From Arthrobacter sp. SLBN-112 (GTDB taxonomy: Bacteria; Actinomycetota; Actinomycetes; Actinomycetales; Micrococcaceae), in contig NZ_JAUSXY010000001.1 in NCBI RefSeq assembly GCF_030944625.1, positions 1,984,001-2,048,000 on the forward strand: DNA of 64,000 nucleotides, read 5' to 3'. Below, in pieces: positions 26,829-35,823 of the stretch; the stretch's first letter is position 1; each line of letters starts with the position of its first letter. The position numbers and the translations under genes were made by a program. The notes below the pieces were generated by a model. That model was not told the DNA's origin, searched no databases, and was given only the letters and a program-made list of their open reading frames with translations.

Positions 26829-27599
26829 ATGGAACCACTCGAACCCGCAGCTGCCCGCCCCGTTGCGTTGGTCACCGGCGCCGGGCGGACCGGGAATATC
26901 GGCGCCGGTATTGCCCGGCAGCTTGCCGCCGATGGCTGGGACCTTGTCCTCTCCTATTGGGCCGGCTACGACGCCCGGATGCCGTGGGGGAGCGAGCCGG
27001 ACGATGTCCTCCGCCTCACGGCCGAGCTCGAAGCCATCGGCGCCAAGGTCCACGCCCTCCCCGCAGACCTGCAGGATCCCGCCGTGCCGGAGCGGCTGGT
27101 GGCCGAGGCCGGGCAGCTTGCCGGCCCGCTGCAGGCCCTGGTGCTCAGCCACGCCGAATCGGTGGACTCAGGGGTGCTGGACACCACCGTTGAGTCCTTC
27201 GACCGGCACTTCGCCGTCAACACGCGCGCCAGCTGGCAGCTGATTGCAGCCTTCGCCCGCCAGGCCACGGACGACGGCGGCGCGATCGTGGCGCTGACCA
27301 GCGACCACACAGCGTTCAACCTGCCGTACGGGGCCTCGAAGGGTGCCCTGGACAGGATCGTGATTGCCGCCGCCCGCGAACTGGGTCCACAGGGGATCTC
27401 CGCGAACGTCCTGAACCCGGGCCCGGTGGATACCGGCTGGATGACTCCCGAGATAAAGGACGAGCTCACGGCAAAGCAGCCGACAGGCCGCCTCGGTACC
27501 CCGGCCGACGTCGCAGGGACCGTCGCGTTCCTGCTCTCGCCGGCCGGCCGCTGGGTGTCCGGGCAGCTGATCAAGGTCGACGGCGGCTTCTCCGCGTAA
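26829..27599 (+). CDS. Short-chain dehydrogenase/reductase (SDR)
   Basis: A 256-residue NAD(P)-dependent oxidoreductase. The cofactor loop GAGRTGNIGAGIARQLA near residue 17 is a variant of the usual TGxxxGIG. The catalytic tyrosine and lysine are in LPYGASKGAL near 163, and NPGPVDTGWM follows near 196. The C-terminal GRWVSGQLIKVDGGFSA is typical of the classical branch. A TAGGCT hexamer ends six bases before the ATG. The unusual GNIG loop resembles that of rare aminoglycoside- or enoyl-type SDRs, so the substrate is left open. Confidence 0.88.
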   Translation: MEPLEPAAARPVALVTGAGRTGNIGAGIARQLAADGWDLVLSYWAGYDARMPWGSEPDDVLRLTAELEAIGAKVHALPADLQDPAVPERLVAEAGQLAGPLQALVLSHAESVDSGVLDTTVESFDRHFAVNTRASWQLIAAFARQATDDGGAIVALTSDHTAFNLPYGASKGALDRIVIAAARELGPQGISANVLNPGPVDTGWMTPEIKDELTAKQPTGRLGTPADVAGTVAFLLSPAGRWVSGQLIKVDGGFSA

Positions 27600-27606
27600 T
27601 CCGTTG

Positions 27607-27647
27607 TGACCCCGGCGCCCTCCCGGCTGGTTGGGGGAGCGGGGTCA
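27607..27647. terminator. Hairpin between convergent SDR and acyl-CoA dehydrogenase genes
   Basis: Arms TGACCCCG and CGGGGTCA, with an inner pairing of CCTCCC and GGGGGAG, enclose a small loop. The last arm includes the stop codon of the acyl-CoA dehydrogenase gene. No clear T run follows. Confidence 0.5.
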
Positions 27648-28820
27648 GTGGAAGGCGTCCAAGCCGGTGATATGCCGGCCGAGGATCAGGGTGTGCACCT
27701 CGTCGGTGCCCTCGTAGGTCCGGACGGACTCAAGGTTCGCGGCGTGCCGGAGCGGTGAATAGTCGCCGGTGATGCCGTTGCCGCCCAGGATGGTCCGGGC
27801 TTCCCGTGCCACCGCAATGGCCTCGCGGACGTTGTTCAGCTTGGCCAGGGAGATCTGCTCCGGCCGGATGGTCCCGGCATCTTTCAGCCGGCCCAGGTGC
27901 AGCGCCAGCAGGGTGCCTTTCTGGATCTCCACCAGCATGTTCACCAGCTTTTCCTGGGTGAGCTGGTATCCGGCCAGCGGCTTGCCGAACTGCAACCGGT
28001 CCTGCGAGTAGGCCAGTGCGGCCTCGTAGGAGTCGCGGGCCGCGCCCATGGCGCCCCAGGCGATGCCGTACCTGGCCTCGTTCAGGCAGGTGAACGGCCC
28101 GCGCAGCCCGCGGGCCGCCGGCAAGAGCGCCTCCGGACCGAGCCGGACGTCGTCGAACACCACGTCGCATTGGATGGACGCGCGCATGGACAGCTTCTGC
28201 CGGATGGGCGTGGCCGTCACGCCGGGGGTTCGGGCCGGCACCAGGAAGCCGTGCACGCCGTCGTTCGTCATGGCCCAGGCCACCATGACGCCCGCCACGG
28301 AGGCCAGCCCGATCCAGCGCTTGGCCCCGTTCAGCACCCAGCCGGCGCCGTCTCCGGTGCCGTCCCGCTGCGCAAAGGTGGCCATGGAGGCGGGGTCTGA
28401 ACCTGCGGTGGGCTCCGTCAGGGCGAAGCAGCCGATCACCTCGCCGGCGGCCATCCGGGGCAGCCACTGCTGTTTCTGCTCCTCCGAGCCCCAGGTGTGG
28501 ATGGCGGTCATGGCCAGGGAGCCCTGCACGGAGACGAACGTGCGGATGCCGGAGTCCCCGGCCTCCAGCTCCATGGCCGCCAGCCCGTATTCGACGGCGG
28601 ACCGGCCCGGGCAACCATAGCCGTCCAGGTGCATCCCCAGGACACCCAGCTCACCGAGTTCTGTCGCCAGCTCCAGCGGGAACACGGCGTCCTCGTACCA
28701 GCGGGCAATCTCCGGTTTGAGCCGCTGGCGGGTGAAGTCGCGGATGTGCTCGCGGAGCTCCAGTTCCTCCGCTGACAGCAGGGAGTCCAGGTCCAGGACG
28801 TCGGACGGGCCGGCGCTCAA
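27645..28820 (-). CDS. Acyl-CoA dehydrogenase, glutaryl-CoA-dehydrogenase-like
   Basis: A flavoprotein oxidising an acyl-CoA, 391 residues. The ACAD signatures ALTEPTAGSDPASM near 131 and the C-terminal catalytic-glutamate segment TYEGTDEVHTLILGRHITG near 367 are closest in appearance to glutaryl-CoA dehydrogenase. The TTG start overlaps the stop of the upstream permease gene (TTGA), which fixes the start and implies coupling. Being last in an operon with a permease and an amide ligase suggests that it degrades an acyl product of an imported amine or amino acid, which is inference. Confidence 0.9.
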   Translation of the reverse strand: MSAGPSDVLDLDSLLSAEELELREHIRDFTRQRLKPEIARWYEDAVFPLELATELGELGVLGMHLDGYGCPGRSAVEYGLAAMELEAGDSGIRTFVSVQGSLAMTAIHTWGSEEQKQQWLPRMAAGEVIGCFALTEPTAGSDPASMATFAQRDGTGDGAGWVLNGAKRWIGLASVAGVMVAWAMTNDGVHGFLVPARTPGVTATPIRQKLSMRASIQCDVVFDDVRLGPEALLPAARGLRGPFTCLNEARYGIAWGAMGAARDSYEAALAYSQDRLQFGKPLAGYQLTQEKLVNMLVEIQKGTLLALHLGRLKDAGTIRPEQISLAKLNNVREAIAVAREARTILGGNGITGDYSPLRHAANLESVRTYEGTDEVHTLILGRHITGLDAFH

Positions 28821-30310
28821 CGCTTCACCTCGAAGTAGCCGCGGGTGGCCGGGAGGAACCGGCACACGGCTGCCAGGACCACCCCAAGCGCCAGCAGCAC
28901 CACGCCGCTGACAAAGGCACCGCCGACGCCGAGGATCTGGGTATCGCCGTACGCCGGGTCCCACATTTGCACGGCGGAGACGAAGAACGCAGCGGTCAGC
29001 AGCAGTGCCCCGAGAAGCGGCAGGATGCCGCGGAACCAGAGGTTCCGTGCAGAGCCCCGCAGGGTGGCCCGGAAGTACCAGAAGCAGGCGTATCCGGTGA
29101 GGGCGTAGTAGAACGCTATGAACAGGCTGATGGCGCTGATGGAGTCCGCCAGCAGGTTCTCGCTCAGGAAGCTCATGGCCACGTAGTAGGCAGCCGCCGC
29201 GCCGCCCATCACCTGGGTGGAGAAACCGGGCGTCTGGTTCCGCTCGTGGACCTCGGCGAACTTCGCCGGAAGAGCTCCGTGGACGCCCATGGACAGGGTG
29301 CCGCGGGCGGTCGGGAGGATGGTGGTCTGCGTGGAGGACAGGACGGAGGCGAGGACCGCGACGACGATCAGCCAGCCCCAGGGCCCCAGGACCACGTCCT
29401 TCATGGCGAGGAAGACATCGTCCTTGTTGGCCTCATTGCCCAGGCCGATGCCCTCGGACCCCACGGTGGCGTACATCATCACCAGCAGCGCCACCGAAAC
29501 ATAGATCGCCATCAGGACGAAAGCCGAGATCACGGCTCCGCGGCCGGGAGTCTTGGTGGGGTTCTCGGTTTCCTCGTTCACGGCAAGGCAGGTGTCCCAG
29601 CCCCAGTAGATGAACAGGGCAAGGAGGGTTCCATGGACCACGGCACCGGGGTCGGCAAAGGCACCCGCCGGGTTGAACCACTCGATATCGAAGGCCTGGC
29701 CCTCCGGCGCACCGCCCACGATGCGCATGACGAGCGCCAGCGCGAAGATGCCCAGGGCAATGTACTGGACGTAGGTCAGCACCCGCTGGACGTGTTCGCC
29801 CAGCCGGATCCCGCGGTAGTTCACCAAGGTCATCAACACGATGAACAGCAGCCCCGTGGCGGTGACCACCACCTTGTTCTGCGCAAGCGACCCGTCACCC
29901 ACCAGCAGCCAAACATACTGGCCGGCCACTTGGGCGAGGTTGGCCAGGACCACGATCCCGGCCAGCGCCACGCCCCAGCCGCCCAGCCAGCCCGCCCACG
30001 GGCCGAAGGCCTGGCGGGACCAGGTGAAGGTGGTGCCGCAGTCCGGGATGGCACTGTTGAGCTCGCGGAAGGCGTAGGCGATGAACAGGACCGGGACGAA
30101 CCCCAGCAGCAGGATCAGGGGAGTGTAGTTGCCGTTGACGGCAACGATCAGGCCGAGGGTGGCGGCCAGCGAGTACACCGGGGCGGTGGAGGCCAGCCCC
30201 AGCATCACCGAGTCGCCCAGGTCCAGGATCCCGGCCCGCAAGCCCTTGCCAGGCACCGGGGTGCCGGGTCCGCCGCCGGGACCTCCCTTCGTCGTAATGT
30301 CCGTGCTCAT
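28817..30310 (-). CDS. APC-family amino acid/polyamine permease
   Basis: An inner-membrane symporter of 497 residues with 12 or more helices. Family-like segments are SVMLGLASTAPVYSLAATLG near residue 35, RELNSAIPDCGTTFTWSRQA near 83, and the NEETENPTKTPGRGAVISAF stretch near 245. It starts 13 bases after the glutathionylspermidine-synthase-like gene and its stop overlaps the acyl-CoA dehydrogenase start, so it is part of a tight operon. Substrate could be a polyamine, amino acid or amine used by the linked ligase. Confidence 0.9.
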   Translation of the reverse strand: MSTDITTKGGPGGGPGTPVPGKGLRAGILDLGDSVMLGLASTAPVYSLAATLGLIVAVNGNYTPLILLLGFVPVLFIAYAFRELNSAIPDCGTTFTWSRQAFGPWAGWLGGWGVALAGIVVLANLAQVAGQYVWLLVGDGSLAQNKVVVTATGLLFIVLMTLVNYRGIRLGEHVQRVLTYVQYIALGIFALALVMRIVGGAPEGQAFDIEWFNPAGAFADPGAVVHGTLLALFIYWGWDTCLAVNEETENPTKTPGRGAVISAFVLMAIYVSVALLVMMYATVGSEGIGLGNEANKDDVFLAMKDVVLGPWGWLIVVAVLASVLSSTQTTILPTARGTLSMGVHGALPAKFAEVHERNQTPGFSTQVMGGAAAAYYVAMSFLSENLLADSISAISLFIAFYYALTGYACFWYFRATLRGSARNLWFRGILPLLGALLLTAAFFVSAVQMWDPAYGDTQILGVGGAFVSGVVLLALGVVLAAVCRFLPATRGYFEVKR

Positions 30311-30323
30311 GCTGTCTCCGGGT

Positions 30324-31535
30324 TCATAGGGCGATACCTGCCTTGCTGGAGTTGGCCAGCGCCGAAAGGGGGGCCGGTGCGTCGATGGTGTTGGGCACGA
30401 AGCGGCAGAAGTAGTCAGTGACCGGCCCGTCGGATTCCCGGATGCCGCAGCCCACGGATTCGCCGTCCACCACCCAGAGGCCCAGCACAGGACGGTTGCC
30501 GTCGAAGTCGGGAAGGGCGTGGTACTGCTGGTAGCACCAGCCCTCGCGTCCGTAACCGCCGGGCTGCTCCAGGTTGATGCCGTCCGCGTGGATCCGGATG
30601 TTGTCGCCTTCGCGGCCGTGCAGGGGCTTGGCCACCCATTCCTTCAGCGGCCCCGGGCTGCTGAGGTACGCGGGCAGCAGGTTGGGGTGGTCCGGGTAGA
30701 GGTGCCACAACGCGGCCAGCAGGGCCTTGTTGGAGAGCAGCATCTTCCAGGCCGGCTCAACCCAGCGTGGGTTATGCGCCCGTTCCAGGAGGCGGGGCCC
30801 GAACTCCTCCCTCATCATCAGCTCCCAGGGGTACAGCTTGAAGATGGTGCTGATCATGAAGTTGTCCAGGTCCACGAACCGGTTCAGGTTGGGGTCCCAG
30901 CCGATATCGGACATGTTGATCCCGATGGTGGTCCACCCCGCCTGGCTGGCGACGTCGCGCATGTACGCGGCGGTCATCCAGTCCTCGCCGGATTCCTCCA
31001 CCTCGGAGTGGGCCACATGGAGGGTGCTCATGCCCGTGCGGTACTGGAACTTCTTCCACTGCCGGATCAGGGCCTCGTGGATGCCGTTCCACTGGTCCTT
31101 CTCCGGGTGGACGTCCTGCAGCCAGAACCATTGGGCGACGGCGGCTTCGATGAGTCCGGTGGGGGTGTCGGCGTTGTATTCGAGCATCTTGGCCGGCCCG
31201 CCCCGGCCGTCGTAGATGAAGTCGAACCGGCCGTAGACGTCCACGTCGGCGGCCTGCAGGGATTCGGCAGCCAGCTCCAATGCCTGGGGGCCGATGCCGA
31301 TGCTCCCCATTGCACCGGTAGCCAGGAACTTTGCCGCTTCCAGGCACATCCGGTGCATGTCCTCCGCGACGACCTCAAGGGTTTCCACCTCGTCCATGGT
31401 GAATTCGTAGTACGCCGATTCGTTCCAGTACTCAATGCGGCGGCCGTCATCCATGGTGGTGGCGGAGAAGACCAGGCCCTGCTCTTCGATCTTCTGCTTC
31501 CAGCCCGGCCGGGGCTCAGACAACATTCTTTTCAC
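30324..31535 (-). CDS. Glutathionylspermidine-synthase-family ATP-grasp amide ligase (YgiC/YjfC-like)
   Basis: A 403-residue protein matching the C-terminal ligase domain of glutathionylspermidine synthase as found alone in YgiC and YjfC. Characteristic segments are YWNESAYYEFTMDEVETLE near residue 36, MLEYNADTPTGLIEAAVAQW near 117, and the ATP-grasp-like KPLHGREGDNIRIH near 305. It should join a carboxylate to an amine at ATP cost. The natural substrate of the family is unknown, and glutathione is not the usual thiol in actinobacteria. It starts three bases after the YgiB-like gene. Confidence 0.9.
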   Translation of the reverse strand: MKRMLSEPRPGWKQKIEEQGLVFSATTMDDGRRIEYWNESAYYEFTMDEVETLEVVAEDMHRMCLEAAKFLATGAMGSIGIGPQALELAAESLQAADVDVYGRFDFIYDGRGGPAKMLEYNADTPTGLIEAAVAQWFWLQDVHPEKDQWNGIHEALIRQWKKFQYRTGMSTLHVAHSEVEESGEDWMTAAYMRDVASQAGWTTIGINMSDIGWDPNLNRFVDLDNFMISTIFKLYPWELMMREEFGPRLLERAHNPRWVEPAWKMLLSNKALLAALWHLYPDHPNLLPAYLSSPGPLKEWVAKPLHGREGDNIRIHADGINLEQPGGYGREGWCYQQYHALPDFDGNRPVLGLWVVDGESVGCGIRESDGPVTDYFCRFVPNTIDAPAPLSALANSSKAGIAL

Positions 31536-31538
31536 CGG

Positions 31539-32129
31539 TCAGCCCCCCGAAACCTTGCCGCCGCCGCTTGAGCCGCTCTTGGCGCTGGAGCCGAAGCCTC
31601 CGCGGCTGACCGTGCCGCCCTTGCTGCTGTAACCGGTGGAGGCCTTTGCCCCGCTGGGGATGGTCCGCGTGTAGCCGGGCGCGGTGGACCTGTTCTGGCC
31701 CACCGACGGGACGCTGGCCCCGCGGGAGTAGAAATACCAGGCGTAAACGCCGCCGCTGCGGCCGGCGGAGCTGTCGCAGTTGGTGTCCTCAACGCGCTCG
31801 CCGGTGTCGTCGTTGAAGCAGACCTGCGCGTACTCGGGGTCGTCCTCGTTGCTGGCCACCACAGCCGTGATGGTCCCGGCCAGGAGCGCGGTCACGCCCA
31901 GGCCTACCACCACCGTGCGGCGCTGGGAGCGCTTCTTCCGCGCCGCCGCCGAGTTGAGCTGCTTTTCGCGCTCACGGGCAAACGGGTCCACCAGGGGGAC
32001 AGGCTCCTTGGGGAGGTCGGGACGCAGCTCAGGCTTGGGGACCTGCCAAGGCGGGGGCTTGGCGGTTCCGCTTCCCTCCGGAGGCCCTTTTTCCGGGTCC
32101 GCTTTCGGGTCTTTTTCATTCGACTCCAC
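31539..32129 (-). CDS. YgiB-position membrane protein with Ser/Gly-rich exterior tail
   Basis: A 196-residue protein with a proline- and charge-rich cytoplasmic part (1-70), a basic KKRSQRR stop signal, one transmembrane segment (about 72-90) and an exported part. The exported part has two cysteines (AQVCFNDDTGERVEDTNC) and then an aromatic/Gly/Ser-rich tail. It immediately precedes the ATP-grasp gene. In enterobacteria the small lipoprotein YgiB (DUF1190) holds the same position before YgiC, and the cysteine arrangement is similar, but homology is unproven. Confidence 0.75.
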   Translation of the reverse strand: MESNEKDPKADPEKGPPEGSGTAKPPPWQVPKPELRPDLPKEPVPLVDPFAREREKQLNSAAARKKRSQRRTVVVGLGVTALLAGTITAVVASNEDDPEYAQVCFNDDTGERVEDTNCDSSAGRSGGVYAWYFYSRGASVPSVGQNRSTAPGYTRTIPSGAKASTGYSSKGGTVSRGGFGSSAKSGSSGGGKVSGG

Positions 32130-32263
32130 GGCCGTCCCCCTCAGTTGTCCACACTATTTGGGCGCAGCGCTGCACCCCCACATGCAAGTCTCGACCCAGC
32201 GTAGTCCCTGCAAGAGTCCGTTGACGAGATTGGTACGGCTGGCAGGAACCCTAGACTGAAGCC

Positions 32264-32917
32264 ATGGAACCAGCTTCTGTCCTCGCCGTCTGCCGCGTCC
32301 ACCAACTCCTGGGAGACCAGGGAAATGTTGGCGTCACGGCGATCGACAAACGCCCGTCTGACGGTCCCGTGAAGGTCCACAAGCTGGGTGTGCACGGGGA
32401 TATCCAGGCCAACCGGGTCCACCACGGCGGCGAGGACCAGGCCATCTACGCCTACTCCCAGTCCGACGCGGATTTCTGGGCCGGCACGCTGGGCCGTGAG
32501 CTGCCGCCGGGCATTTTCGGCGAAAACCTGCGGGTTTCCGGCATTGAACCAACCAACGCGGTGATCGGGGAGCGCTGGCAGGTGGGGGCCGACGTCGTCC
32601 TCGAGGTCACCTCCCCGCGCGTCCCCTGCGCCACCTTCCAGCGCCGGATGAAAGAACCCCAATGGGTGAAGCGCTTCACCGAGGAAGGGCGCGTGGGAGC
32701 CTACCTGCGCGTCATCCGTACGGGCACCATCCAGTCGGGCGACTACATCCACCGCACGTTCGTGCCGCGCCACGGAGTGACCATCGGCAGATGGTTCAGT
32801 GCGCCGGACGCGGAGGCTGTCGAGGCCCTGCGCGATGCAGAGGCCGACGGCGAGATCAGGCTCCAGGAGGAGTACCACACCAGGTTCGAGGTACTGCTGC
32901 GGCGGCTGGGGGAGTAG
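32264..32917 (+). CDS. MOSC-domain protein (YiiM-like)
   Basis: A 217-residue protein with a MOSC domain, the sulfur-carrier domain of molybdenum-cofactor sulfurases. The motif HKLGVHGDIQANRVHHGGEDQAIYAYS spans about residues 44-70, and the conserved cysteine is in SPRVPCATFQRRM near 120. YiiM-type MOSC proteins detoxify N-hydroxylated bases using molybdenum cofactor; the same role is possible here. A TAGACT hexamer ends six bases before the ATG with TTGGTA 16 bases earlier. No molybdenum gene is adjacent. Confidence 0.9.
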   Translation: MEPASVLAVCRVHQLLGDQGNVGVTAIDKRPSDGPVKVHKLGVHGDIQANRVHHGGEDQAIYAYSQSDADFWAGTLGRELPPGIFGENLRVSGIEPTNAVIGERWQVGADVVLEVTSPRVPCATFQRRMKEPQWVKRFTEEGRVGAYLRVIRTGTIQSGDYIHRTFVPRHGVTIGRWFSAPDAEAVEALRDAEADGEIRLQEEYHTRFEVLLRRLGE

Positions 32918-33013
32918 CCCCGGCGCACCCCGTGGCGCGCTGTCCGTTCGCTGTGTGCGCAAGCTCACCGCCGTCGTCGGGCCCTTAATTTCCCGTCGGC
33001 GGTGTCCGTGCCC

Positions 33014-33326
33014 TACACTTGAAATATCCCCCACTCCGGAAATCCCTTATTCCTGCCCAATTTTTGAGGCAGGACTGGCAAGTGTTGGGGCCCGCGCAAG
33101 CGATGCGGGCATTTTCATAGGGAGAGCCGGCTAAAGAAAACGCTGTACAGACTGCTGGGATAGCAGCCAAGAGATGCAGCGCGAAGTCCTGCCACGGGAT
33201 TGCGAAAGCGCCGGACTTCTGTGACCGGCCGGTCAATGTTTGCCCGGCACCATCGGCACGCGTACTGCGGCTCCGCTCACCTCGGGTAGTGCCGCCTGGC
33301 CCCCTATGGATGAGGAATATCTCCCT
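33014..33326 (+). promoter_or_regulatory. Long leader of the DEAD-box helicase gene with attenuator-like hairpins
   Basis: No gene was found between the MOSC stop and the helicase start (about 400 bases). A TACACT hexamer at 33014-33019 could be a -10 box. Downstream are a hairpin CCTGCC/GGCAGG (33052-33073) and a terminator-like hairpin GCCCGC/GCGGGC (33090-33110) followed by ATTTTC, then over 200 bases to the start. Long structured leaders are common in front of cold-induced RNA helicases. Function is inferred. Confidence 0.45.
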
Positions 33327-35438
33327 ATGCCCGAAAACCAGAACGAAACCACCCCCGAAGCAAACGTCAGCATCGAATTCACCGAGCCCGCTGCGCCCGC
33401 AGCAGAGGCTGCCGCTGAAACCGCTGAGGCTCCCGAAACCGCCCCGGTTGCTCCCGCCGCGAAAGCGGAAGAAGCCCCCGCAGCCAAGGCTGACGAGGAC
33501 GACGAAGACGGCGTCCGCTTCGCCGATCTCGGCATCGATGGCCGTGTCCTGGCCGCCCTGCAGGATGTCGGGTACGAAAAGCCGTCCCCCATCCAGGCCG
33601 CCACCATACCGCTGCTGCTCGAAGGCCGCGACGTTGTGGGCCTCGCCCAGACCGGAACCGGTAAGACTGCAGCATTCGCAGTACCGGCACTGTCCCGCCT
33701 GGCCGAACTCCACGACCTCAACGGCCCGTCACGCAAGACCCAGGCCCTGGTTCTGGCCCCGACCCGCGAGCTCGCGCTCCAGGTTGCCGAGGCCTTCACC
33801 TCGTACGCCAAGCACATCGATGACTTCACGGTCCTTCCCGTCTACGGCGGCTCCGCCTACGGTCCCCAGCTCGCCGGCCTGCGCCGCGGTGCCCAGGTTG
33901 TTGTCGGTACCCCGGGCCGCGTGATCGACCACATCTCCAAGGGTTCCCTGGACCTGTCCGAACTCCAGTACCTGGTCCTGGACGAGGCCGACGAGATGCT
34001 GCGCATGGGCTTCGCCGAAGACGTGGAGCAGATCTTCCAGCAGACCCCGTCTGACCGCCAGGTTGCACTGTTCTCGGCCACGATGCCGAGCCAGATCCGC
34101 CGCATGTCCAAGCAATACCTGAACAACCCGGCCGAGATCTCCGTCAAGTCCAAGACCACTACCGGCGCCAACACCCGCCAGCGGTACCTGCAGGTCATGG
34201 GCCCGCACAAGCTCGATGCCATGACCCGCATCCTCGAAGTGGAAGATTTCGACGGCGTCATCGCCTTCGTGCGCACCAAGATGGCCACCGAGGACCTGGC
34301 TGACAAGCTGAAGTCCCGCGGTTTCCAGGCCGCCGCCATCAACGGCGACATCCCGCAGCAGCAGCGCGAGCGCACTGTGGACGCGTTGAAGGAAGGCCGG
34401 ATCGACATCCTGGTGGCCACCGATGTCGCCGCCCGTGGCCTGGACGTAGAGCGCATCAGCCACGTGGTCAACTACGACATCCCGCACGACACCGAGTCCT
34501 ATGTGCACCGCATCGGCCGCACGGGCCGTGCGGGCCGCAGTGGTGACGCGATCCTGTTCATGACGCCGCGCGAGAAGTACCTGCTGCGCGCCATCGAAAA
34601 GGCCACCCGCCAGCCGGTGGAGCAGATGCACCTGCCCACCGCCGAGACCGTGAACACGCTGCGCCTGGGCAAGTTCGCCGAGCGCATCACCGAGACCCTT
34701 GAGTCCGAGGACGTCGCGGCGTTCCGCGACCTGATCGCCTCCTACGAGGAAGAGCACAAGGTGCCGGCAGCAGAAATCGCTGCGGCACTGGCAGTCATGG
34801 CCCAGGGCGGACAGCCGCTGCTGGTCAAGGAACTGCCCGCTGCTCCCGAATTCCAGAAGCGTGAACGCTCCAAGGACGGCTTCGGCTCCCGTGGGCCTAC
34901 CCGTGCGCTGACCGAGGGCAACGCCACCTACCGCATCGCGGTGGGCCGCCGCCAGCGCGTCATGCCCGGTTCCATCGTCGGCGCCATTGCCAACGAGGGC
35001 GGCATTTCCTCGGCCCAGATCGGCGGCATCGACATCCGCTCGGACCACTCCCTGGTGGAGCTCCCGGCGGACCTGAGCCCCGAGCAGCTGCGGGCCCTGT
35101 CCCGCACCCGGATCGGCGGCGAGCTGATCCACCTTGAGCTGGACAACGGCCGCAAGCCCTCGGGCGACCGCGGCGCCTACCAAGGCAACCGTGGCGGCGA
35201 CCGTGGCGGCAATTTCAAGGGCAACGGCGGGTTCAAGAAGGAATTCCGCAAGAATGACGGCGAGCGGTCCTCCGCTGAGCGCGGCGGACGTTCGTACAGT
35301 GAGCGGTCCGAGCGCTCCTTCAGCGACCGCGGCCAGGCCGGCGATTCACGCTTCGGTGGCCACGGTGACGGCTCCCGCAAGCCCCGCCACGGCGGCGACA
35401 GCGGACACCGCGACTTCAACCGCAAGGGCAAGTGGTAA
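33327..35438 (+). CDS. deaD: DEAD-box ATP-dependent RNA helicase, CsdA/DeaD type
   Basis: Unwinds RNA structure in ribosome assembly or mRNA decay, often at low temperature. About 703 residues. After an acidic Ala/Glu-rich N-terminus, the helicase core has the Q motif PSPIQAATIP, AQTGTGKTAA, PTRELA, DEAD, SAT, VATDVAARGLD and HRIGRTGRAGR in order. A DbpA-type RNA-binding domain (RIAVGRRQRVMPGSIVGAIA) near 545-610 and a basic RGG/Ser-rich tail follow. The start at MPENQNE was chosen for its GAGGAAT site and because the upstream part of the frame is unlike the family. A long structured leader precedes it. Confidence 0.95.
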   Translation: MPENQNETTPEANVSIEFTEPAAPAAEAAAETAEAPETAPVAPAAKAEEAPAAKADEDDEDGVRFADLGIDGRVLAALQDVGYEKPSPIQAATIPLLLEGRDVVGLAQTGTGKTAAFAVPALSRLAELHDLNGPSRKTQALVLAPTRELALQVAEAFTSYAKHIDDFTVLPVYGGSAYGPQLAGLRRGAQVVVGTPGRVIDHISKGSLDLSELQYLVLDEADEMLRMGFAEDVEQIFQQTPSDRQVALFSATMPSQIRRMSKQYLNNPAEISVKSKTTTGANTRQRYLQVMGPHKLDAMTRILEVEDFDGVIAFVRTKMATEDLADKLKSRGFQAAAINGDIPQQQRERTVDALKEGRIDILVATDVAARGLDVERISHVVNYDIPHDTESYVHRIGRTGRAGRSGDAILFMTPREKYLLRAIEKATRQPVEQMHLPTAETVNTLRLGKFAERITETLESEDVAAFRDLIASYEEEHKVPAAEIAAALAVMAQGGQPLLVKELPAAPEFQKRERSKDGFGSRGPTRALTEGNATYRIAVGRRQRVMPGSIVGAIANEGGISSAQIGGIDIRSDHSLVELPADLSPEQLRALSRTRIGGELIHLELDNGRKPSGDRGAYQGNRGGDRGGNFKGNGGFKKEFRKNDGERSSAERGGRSYSERSERSFSDRGQAGDSRFGGHGDGSRKPRHGGDSGHRDFNRKGKW

Positions 35439-35470
35439 GCCTCCTGCGGGTGTGAAAAATTGACGACGAC

Positions 35471-35500
35471 GGTGGGCCGGCTCTTTTGAGCCGGCCCACC
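35471..35500 (+). terminator. Hairpin after the helicase gene
   Basis: Perfect 13-base arms GGTGGGCCGGCTC and GAGCCGGCCCACC with a TTTT loop lie 32 bases after the stop. No T run follows, so strength is uncertain. Confidence 0.7.
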
Positions 35501-35700
35501 GGCGCTTAACCACCAGCAAGGTGTGGGCCTCACCACATTTGCCCGCCGAGGCGTTGGAGGGTGGCCGCCCAAGCCGCTTCCCGGCGTCGTCCGCTTTGTC
35601 TTTTCGATGCCCGGAAACCGCGGAATGACGCGGAATACCGCGCCATCGCCCGGCGCCCACGCAGCTGTTTCGATCGCTCCCGCCCGGCGTCGATCCCGAT
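35501..35700. other. Intergenic stretch with no recognised feature
   Basis: Between the helicase terminator and the tRNA-Thr promoter no supported gene, repeat or RNA was seen. Open frames here have no ribosome site or family resemblance. A doubled GCGGAAT phrase is the only local pattern. Confidence 0.5.
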
Positions 35701-35729
35701 TTGTTGGTGCGTAAATCTTCCGGTAGAGT
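35701..35729 (+). promoter_or_regulatory. Promoter of tRNA-Thr
   Basis: TTGTTG and TAGAGT are separated by 17 bases, placing the expected transcription start a few bases upstream of the tRNA. Confidence 0.6.
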
Positions 35730-35740
35730 ATTTACTCGTT

Positions 35741-35812
35741 GCCCCCCTAGCTCAGTGGTAGAGCGCGTTCTTGGTAAGAACGAGGTCACCGGATCGATTC
35801 CGGTGGGGGGCT
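35741..35812 (+). tRNA. tRNA-Thr (GGT)
   Basis: A 72-base cloverleaf. Acceptor arms GCCCCCC and GGGGGGC pair perfectly, the D arm reads GCTCAGTGGTAGAGC, the anticodon loop TTGGTAA gives anticodon GGT, and the T loop is regular. The CCA end is not encoded. Confidence 0.96.
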
Positions 35813-35823
35813 CTGAATGAGGG

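Noticed and set aside
25423..27599. An operon joining the HxlR-MFS pair with the SDR gene
   Set aside because: The SDR gene has its own leaderless-type promoter hexamer and a 35-base gap, so co-transcription is not supported beyond proximity.
28967..30421. A 484-codon plus-strand frame opposite the APC permease
   Set aside because: Antisense shadow, rich in Gly/Arg/His/Gln, with no membrane or domain features.
32141..33034. A 297-codon minus-strand frame opposite the MOSC gene
   Set aside because: Antisense to a well-matched MOSC protein and without any recognisable segment.
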